NCBI GenBank assembly: GCA_022711395.1
Contig: JAKLFA010000001.1
Coordinates: forward strand, 259,277-323,276
Direction of reading: 5' to 3'
From: Candidatus Omnitrophota bacterium
GTDB lineage: Bacteria; Omnitrophota; Gorgyraeia; Zapsychrales; JANLHA01
Length of the DNA: 64,000 nt
Shown here: positions 59,744 through 64,000 of the stretch, in pieces
Numbering within the stretch: position 1 is the first letter of the stretch
Layout: every line of letters starts with the position of its first letter
Notes under the pieces: generated by a model
The model's input: only the letters and a program-made list of their open reading frames with translations
Databases searched by the model: none
What the model was told of the DNA's origin: nothing
Made by a program: the position numbers and the translations under genes

Positions 59744-61129
59744 ATGAAAATCAAAATGGCGGTTCTGCTTGCGATCTCGCTTTTATCCGGCCTTGCCGGG
59801 AAGTGGATCGGTTTTTCGAATGAACAGATGGTCGTGATGTCGATCTTTGTTATGTCGGTCCTGGGCACGCTTTTTTTCTGGGATTTCAAATTGAGTTTTG
59901 TGTTCATCGGGACCGGGGTCCTGCTGTGCGTGGGGGCGGTCACTATGGAAAAATTCATACAATATGCGTCATTGGATGTCATCCTGTTCTTGATCGCCAT
60001 GATGATCATCGTTGGGATGATGAAAGACGCCGGATTTTTTGAATGGCTGATCACGATCGTTCTGCGGGTCAAGAACCTGACGGGAAAAAAGATGTTCGCG
60101 ATCCTGATGGTGGCATCGGCCATTTTTTCAGCCTTGATGGGGGAGGTCACCTCGATCATCGTGATGACCATGGTGATCCTTAATATCTGCGACTTTCTGG
60201 AGGTCGATCCGTTGCCGTTGATCTTATCCGCTGTCCTGGCCACTAACATCGGGTCCGCTTCAACGGTCCTGGGCAACCCGGTCGGGGTCTTGATCGCGGC
60301 CCGCGGGAAACTGTCTTTTGAGGATTTTCTGGCCCACGCGCTTCCGCTTTCAGCGCTTGTTTTGACAGGCACGATCTGGTTCTTATTGATATGGTACCGT
60401 AAGTATATCCAGGTCCTGAATGACCGCATCCAGCCCTATGGGGAAGACAAGGGATTTCTGTACCTGATCTCTATTCCTCCGGACATCCGGACGAAGATCA
60501 GTATCAGGATATTTTTTGTGACGATCATTCTGATCTCTCTTCACAAGCGGCTGGAAATGTTCCTGAACCTTGAACATAACACATTGTTGATCATGATTCC
60601 GGTGGTCGCCGCTGGCATCGTCATGCTTTATCGGCATGACCGCGCGCGGCATTATATTGAGCGGGAGGTGGAATGGCCATCACTGCTGTTCTTCATGTTC
60701 CTGTTCGCGCAGGCGGGGGTCATTCAGTCATCCGGGATCGCCGACCTCCTGGCTTCAAAGATCTTCGGATCGATCGGCAACAATCCCAGGGCCCTTTCCG
60801 GGGTGGTCCTTTTTTCGAGCGGATTTTTGTCATCCTGCCTTGATAACGTCGTGACGGTCGCCTCTTATGTTCCGATCGTGAAAAGCCTGGAGGTTTTTCA
60901 CTTCAATTTGAAGCCCTTATGGTGGGCGCTGCTGTTCGGGGCGTGTTACGGCGGGAACATCACCATGGTCGGTTCGACAGCCAACATTGTGGCTTTAGGA
61001 TTGCTTGAAAAAGAGCGCAATATCAAGGTGACCTTCGGGATGTGGCTGAAAGTCGGACTTACGGTCGGGATCATGAGCATGATAATCGTGTATATCTTCT
61101 TTTTGTTCGTGCCGCAGTTCTTTAATTGA
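59744..61129 (+). CDS. ArsB/NhaD-type ion transporter
   Basis: 461 residues, about eleven membrane helices, of the ion-transporter superfamily. The paired pore-like motifs typical of the fold occur near residues 165-185 (LATNIGSASTVLGNPVGVL) and 405-420 (CYGGNITMVGSTANIVALG). Length and motifs fit the ArsB/NhaD/P-protein branch, exchanging arsenite or Na+ for H+; which one is unclear, and no ars genes are near. GAGAGGGGATC precedes ATG 59744. The next gene begins immediately. Confidence 0.82.
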   Translation: MKIKMAVLLAISLLSGLAGKWIGFSNEQMVVMSIFVMSVLGTLFFWDFKLSFVFIGTGVLLCVGAVTMEKFIQYASLDVILFLIAMMIIVGMMKDAGFFEWLITIVLRVKNLTGKKMFAILMVASAIFSALMGEVTSIIVMTMVILNICDFLEVDPLPLILSAVLATNIGSASTVLGNPVGVLIAARGKLSFEDFLAHALPLSALVLTGTIWFLLIWYRKYIQVLNDRIQPYGEDKGFLYLISIPPDIRTKISIRIFFVTIILISLHKRLEMFLNLEHNTLLIMIPVVAAGIVMLYRHDRARHYIEREVEWPSLLFFMFLFAQAGVIQSSGIADLLASKIFGSIGNNPRALSGVVLFSSGFLSSCLDNVVTVASYVPIVKSLEVFHFNLKPLWWALLFGACYGGNITMVGSTANIVALGLLEKERNIKVTFGMWLKVGLTVGIMSMIIVYIFFLFVPQFFN

Positions 61130-61152
61130 TCGTTCCACAAGAGGCGGGCAGT

Positions 61153-61866
61153 TTGGGAAATCCAAAGAAAAAGGACAAACAGCGGAAAATACAGGATCCG
61201 AACGGTTTTCTGGCCCAGTCCACGGCCGCGTTCCTTCTTATCGCGCTTAACTCGATGGCCTATTGGTTCACGCATTTCACGGAACAGGGAGAGGCTCTCC
61301 TTTCAGATCTGATCCTTTATCCTGGCAACCTCATCCAGGGAAAATTCTGGTGCCTGATCACATCAGGGTTTATCCATTCTGACGGCAGGCATTTGCTGCT
61401 CAATATGTTCGGCCTGTTCGTCTTCGGTTATATCGTGCAGAAAAAAATGGGGTTTTCAAAAGCGGTGTTCATCTATTTTGGCTCCCTGATGCTCTCAATG
61501 CTTTCGGCAACGGTCGTTTACGCGGCGGTTCTGCACAAAAATGTCGCGATCATCGGCGCCTCAGGCGCCGTGATGGGTCTGATGGGGGTGTCGGTCTTGA
61601 TGGCGCCGTTCTCGATCACCTATGAGATGCTGTTTCCCATCCCGACGATGTTCAAGGGGTGGTTGTTTTTGTGGGCGGACCTGAAAGGTTTCCTGGGCGG
61701 AGAGGATGATGGTGTTTCCCATCTGACCCATCTTTTTGGATTTGCATCGATTATCATTTTGGTGTATTTTCTTTCTGATGAAGATAAGAGGAAATTCACG
61801 GCCGGTTTGCTTATTAATATCGTGTCGTTGGCAGCGGCCGTCTGGTTGAAGGCGAGATATTTTTGA
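61153..61866 (+). CDS. Rhomboid-family intramembrane serine protease
   Basis: About 237 residues from a TTG start at 61153, which has GAGGCGGG 4-5 bp upstream; TTG 61126, overlapping the transporter stop, is the alternative. A basic N-terminus (NPKKKDKQRKIQ) precedes six membrane helices. FIHSDGRHLLLNMFGLFVFG gives the family's H-x-x-x-N, IIGASGAVMGL the catalytic Ser, and GVSHLTHLFGF the catalytic His. It cuts membrane proteins; substrates are unknown. Confidence 0.88.
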   Translation: MGNPKKKDKQRKIQDPNGFLAQSTAAFLLIALNSMAYWFTHFTEQGEALLSDLILYPGNLIQGKFWCLITSGFIHSDGRHLLLNMFGLFVFGYIVQKKMGFSKAVFIYFGSLMLSMLSATVVYAAVLHKNVAIIGASGAVMGLMGVSVLMAPFSITYEMLFPIPTMFKGWLFLWADLKGFLGGEDDGVSHLTHLFGFASIIILVYFLSDEDKRKFTAGLLINIVSLAAAVWLKARYF

Positions 61867-61891
61867 TAGACGGAAAAAGCGGAGGTGGTAT

Positions 61892-62743
61892 ATGGCACAC
61901 GCGATTCTTTTGATCTCTTGCCCGGACAGGCGCGGGATCACAGCGGCGGTCACGCATTTCGTATTCACCCATAACGGAAACATCGTCCATGCCGATCAGC
62001 ATATCGATGATCAGCGCAACACGTTCTTCATGAGGATCGAATGGGACCTGGAGGGCTTTGCCCTGAGCCGGCAGGAGATCTTCGCGGAGTTTTCCGGTAT
62101 TGCCGGAACGTTCGAAATGGACTGGAGGCTGTTTTTTGATGATGAGGTCCCGAATGTGGCGATCTTCGTCTCCCGTCATGTGCATTGCCTGCAGGACCTT
62201 TTGCTGCGCCAGCAGGCCGGCCATTTGCGCTGCCGTATCCCGCTCATCGTAAGCAATCACCAGGACCTGCGGGAAATCGTTGAAAATCACGGGATCGAAT
62301 TCGCCTATTTTCCCATAACGCCTGAGACCAAATTAAAACAAGAACAGCAGGAGATCGCTCTTTTGCGCAAGCATGATATCGGTTTGATCGTTCTGGCAAG
62401 ATACCATCAGATCTTATCCCCGGGATTTGTCCAGCAGTTCAATGAACGCATTATTAATATCCATCATTCTTTTCTGCCGGCGTTCCCGGGAAAGCAGCCG
62501 TATGCCCGGGCTTATGAAAAAGGGGTCAAGATCATCGGAGCCACCAGCCATTATGTGACCGCGGAACTGGACGAGGGACCGATCATTGAGCAGGACACGG
62601 TCCGGGTCAGCCACCGGGACACGGTGGATGATTTCATGCGCCAGGGGGAGGACCTGGAAAAAGTCGTCTTGAGCCGCGCGGTCCGGCTTGCCCTGGAGCA
62701 TAAGATCCTCTGCTATCAAAACAAAACAGTGGTCTTTGATTGA
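61892..62743 (+). CDS. purU: Formyltetrahydrofolate deformylase
   Basis: 283 residues. An N-terminal ACT domain (AILLISCPDRRGITAAVTHF) is joined to a formyltransferase-like domain with NIHHSFLPAFPGKQPYARAY, ATSHYVTAELDEGPIIEQD and the catalytic Asn, His and Asp of the family. PurU hydrolyses 10-formyl-THF to formate and THF, balancing one-carbon pools and supplying formate for purines. GCGGAGGTGG precedes the ATG. The U32 gene starts 4 bp after the stop. Confidence 0.95.
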   Translation: MAHAILLISCPDRRGITAAVTHFVFTHNGNIVHADQHIDDQRNTFFMRIEWDLEGFALSRQEIFAEFSGIAGTFEMDWRLFFDDEVPNVAIFVSRHVHCLQDLLLRQQAGHLRCRIPLIVSNHQDLREIVENHGIEFAYFPITPETKLKQEQQEIALLRKHDIGLIVLARYHQILSPGFVQQFNERIINIHHSFLPAFPGKQPYARAYEKGVKIIGATSHYVTAELDEGPIIEQDTVRVSHRDTVDDFMRQGEDLEKVVLSRAVRLALEHKILCYQNKTVVFD

Positions 62744-62747
62744 ACAT

Positions 62748-63980
62748 ATGGATGATGCGTTTAAAAAACCGGAATTGTTAGCGCCGGCGGGAGATTGGCC
62801 GGCGCTTTTTGCTGCTGTCGAGAGCGGCGCGGATGCCGTGTATTTCGGGGTCCGTGGGCTTAATATGCGCCATTTGGCGGCCAATTTCGAGCTCAATGAG
62901 ATCTCCAAGGTCATGGACGTCCTTCACCGGCAGGAGCGCAAAGGATATCTGACGTTAAATACCGTGATGCTCCAGCAGGATCTTGCGGCAGCTCAGAAGA
63001 TCCTAAAGGCGTCGCACAAGGCGGGAGTGGATGCCGTGATCGCCTGGGACATGGCGGTTGTTGCGATGGCGCGTCAGATGGGGATGCCTGTCCATATTTC
63101 AACACAGGCCAGCGCGGCCAATATCGAGGCGGTGCGTTTTTTTGCCGGCCTGGGGGCTGAACGTGTGGTGCTTGCCCGGGAATGCACCCTTAAGGATATC
63201 CGTGAGATCATTTTTCAGATCAGGGCGGAGGGGATCCCTTGCGGGATCGAAACATTTGTTCACGGGGCGATGTGCGTGTCGGTCTCAGGCAGGTGTTTTC
63301 TGTCCCAGCAGGTGTTTGGAAAATCAGCCAACCGCGGGCAGTGCCTTCAGCCGTGCCGCCGGGAATTTCAGATCAAAGACAAGGATGAAGAGGCTGAATT
63401 CATCCTCGGGGAGGATTACGTGCTTAGTCCGAAGGACCTTTGCACGATCGAATTTCTGGAAGAGTTGATCGAAGCGGGGATCACGGCCTTCAAGATCGAA
63501 GGACGCATGAGGGCGGCGGAATATGTCAACGTCGCGGTGAGCTGTTATCGAAAGGCGATCGACGCTTATTTTGAAGGCCGCTTGGATGAGGCGTTAAAGC
63601 AGGAGCTGAAATCGCAATTAGCGTCTGTTTATAACCGGGGATTTTCCAGCGGATTCTTTTTCGGGCAGCCGGAACTGGACTCCTGGAGCAAAAAACTTGA
63701 ACACTCTCATGAGAAGGTCTTTGTCGGACAGGTCACCAGGTTCTTCAATCAGATCCAGGTCGCTGAAGTGCGCTTGAGTTCCGGGCGGATCGAAAAGGGG
63801 CAGGAGCTTCTTTTCAGCGGGAAGACCACGCCGGCCCGGATCTGCCGGCTGGAAGAGATGCAAAAAGGGGATGAGTTCATTGACTGCGCGCAGAAAGGCG
63901 ATATCGTCGGGATCAAAACCCCTTTCCGCGTTCGGCCGAAGGATAAGGTTTTTCTTTGGAACGAAAAAAAAGGCGTTTAA
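62748..63980 (+). CDS. U32 family peptidase with C-terminal barrel
   Basis: 410 residues. KPELLAPAGDWPALFAAVES is the N-terminal U32 signature, and ERVVLARECTLKDI, FVHGAMCVSVSGRC and RGQCLQPCRREF are the conserved core with the Cys cluster thought to hold an iron-sulfur centre. The C-terminal ~85 residues (FVGQVTRFFNQIQVAEVRL to RVRPKDKVFLW) form an EF-Tu-like barrel. U32 members include collagenase-like peptidases and RNA hydroxylases of the RlhA/TrhP type, so the activity is open. The ATG at 62748 gives the family's usual beginning; no ribosome site is clear. Confidence 0.9.
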   Translation: MDDAFKKPELLAPAGDWPALFAAVESGADAVYFGVRGLNMRHLAANFELNEISKVMDVLHRQERKGYLTLNTVMLQQDLAAAQKILKASHKAGVDAVIAWDMAVVAMARQMGMPVHISTQASAANIEAVRFFAGLGAERVVLARECTLKDIREIIFQIRAEGIPCGIETFVHGAMCVSVSGRCFLSQQVFGKSANRGQCLQPCRREFQIKDKDEEAEFILGEDYVLSPKDLCTIEFLEELIEAGITAFKIEGRMRAAEYVNVAVSCYRKAIDAYFEGRLDEALKQELKSQLASVYNRGFSSGFFFGQPELDSWSKKLEHSHEKVFVGQVTRFFNQIQVAEVRLSSGRIEKGQELLFSGKTTPARICRLEEMQKGDEFIDCAQKGDIVGIKTPFRVRPKDKVFLWNEKKGV

Positions 63981-64000
63981 GGGCGCTTTTGATAAAGGGA

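Overview
The window is a dense bacterial chromosome segment of roughly 50% GC with short intergenic gaps and nearly all genes on the + strand. It carries no phage, plasmid or CRISPR signature. A deep-branching anaerobe of the PVC neighbourhood, most likely Candidatus Omnitrophota (OP3), is the best guess. This is an inference from three things: the small basic protein at 4871-5125, which matches a family I know from Chlamydiae, Verrucomicrobia and relatives; the GuaB3-type IMP dehydrogenase relative; and the energy genes (pyruvate phosphate dikinase, ADP-forming acyl-CoA synthetase, an NfnAB-like pair and a 2[4Fe-4S] ferredoxin). Prepilin, ExeA/GspB-like, porin and lipoprotein genes indicate a diderm envelope.

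Layout. 1-7.7 kb: end of an AAA ATPase, phosphodiesterase, HIT protein, dGTPase, degenerate HD-GYP protein, SPOR protein, small basic protein, SH3b protein, M50 protease and aroB. 7.8-11.6 kb: a minus-strand ExeA/GspB-like pair, divergent from two PilZ genes that flank a 55-aa zinc-ribbon-like protein, then a pseudouridine synthase and a lipoprotein. 11.7-24.6 kb: uvrB, coaX, CIRCE-controlled groES-groEL, guaB3, guaA, dnaE, a prohibitin-like protein and an HU-type protein. 24.7-31.7 kb: hisS, a short aspS, a LysM lipoprotein and the conserved phoH / 7TM-HD / ybeY / recO run. 31.7-34.2 kb (minus strand): a Ski2/Hel308-like helicase and ferredoxin. 34.3-42.3 kb: panE, dtd, tatD, a large anchored coiled-coil protein, the NfnAB-like pair and panB. 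42.4-49.8 kb: glyS, ppdK, a sigma-70 factor, apt and a TMTC-like GT-C/TPR protein. 49.9-52.6 kb: tRNA-Arg(CCT), a porin with a structured leader, a possible IS200/IS605 remnant and an unknown membrane protein. 52.9-56.9 kb: an unusual cluster centred on a ParA ATPase fused to a CBM48-like domain. 57-64 kb: ADP-forming acyl-CoA synthetase, a lone prepilin, an ArsB/NhaD permease, rhomboid, purU and a U32 peptidase.

How it fits together. The metabolic genes suit a fermentative or syntrophic anaerobe: PEP/pyruvate interconversion (PpdK), substrate-level ATP formation from acyl-CoA, electron transfer among ferredoxin, NADH and NADPH (Nfn-like), pantothenate/CoA synthesis (panB, panE, coaX) and purine metabolism (guaB3, guaA, apt, purU). 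Cyclic-nucleotide signalling is suggested by two PilZ receptors with intact binding motifs, a membrane HD phosphodiesterase and a degenerate HD-GYP protein.

The best candidate for something undescribed is 52.9-56.5 kb: a one-pass membrane protein with a likely beta-sandwich ectodomain, ParA-CBM48, a DUF4870-like membrane protein, a Lys-rich protein ending in the beta-barrel also found at the U32 peptidase C-terminus, and a CvpA-like protein. Several conserved enzymes also deviate: AspRS lacks the GAD insertion, YbeY has Asp for its third zinc His, the NfnB/GltD-like subunit has lost cysteines and glycines, and GuaA and PpdK carry Lys/Ala-rich extensions.
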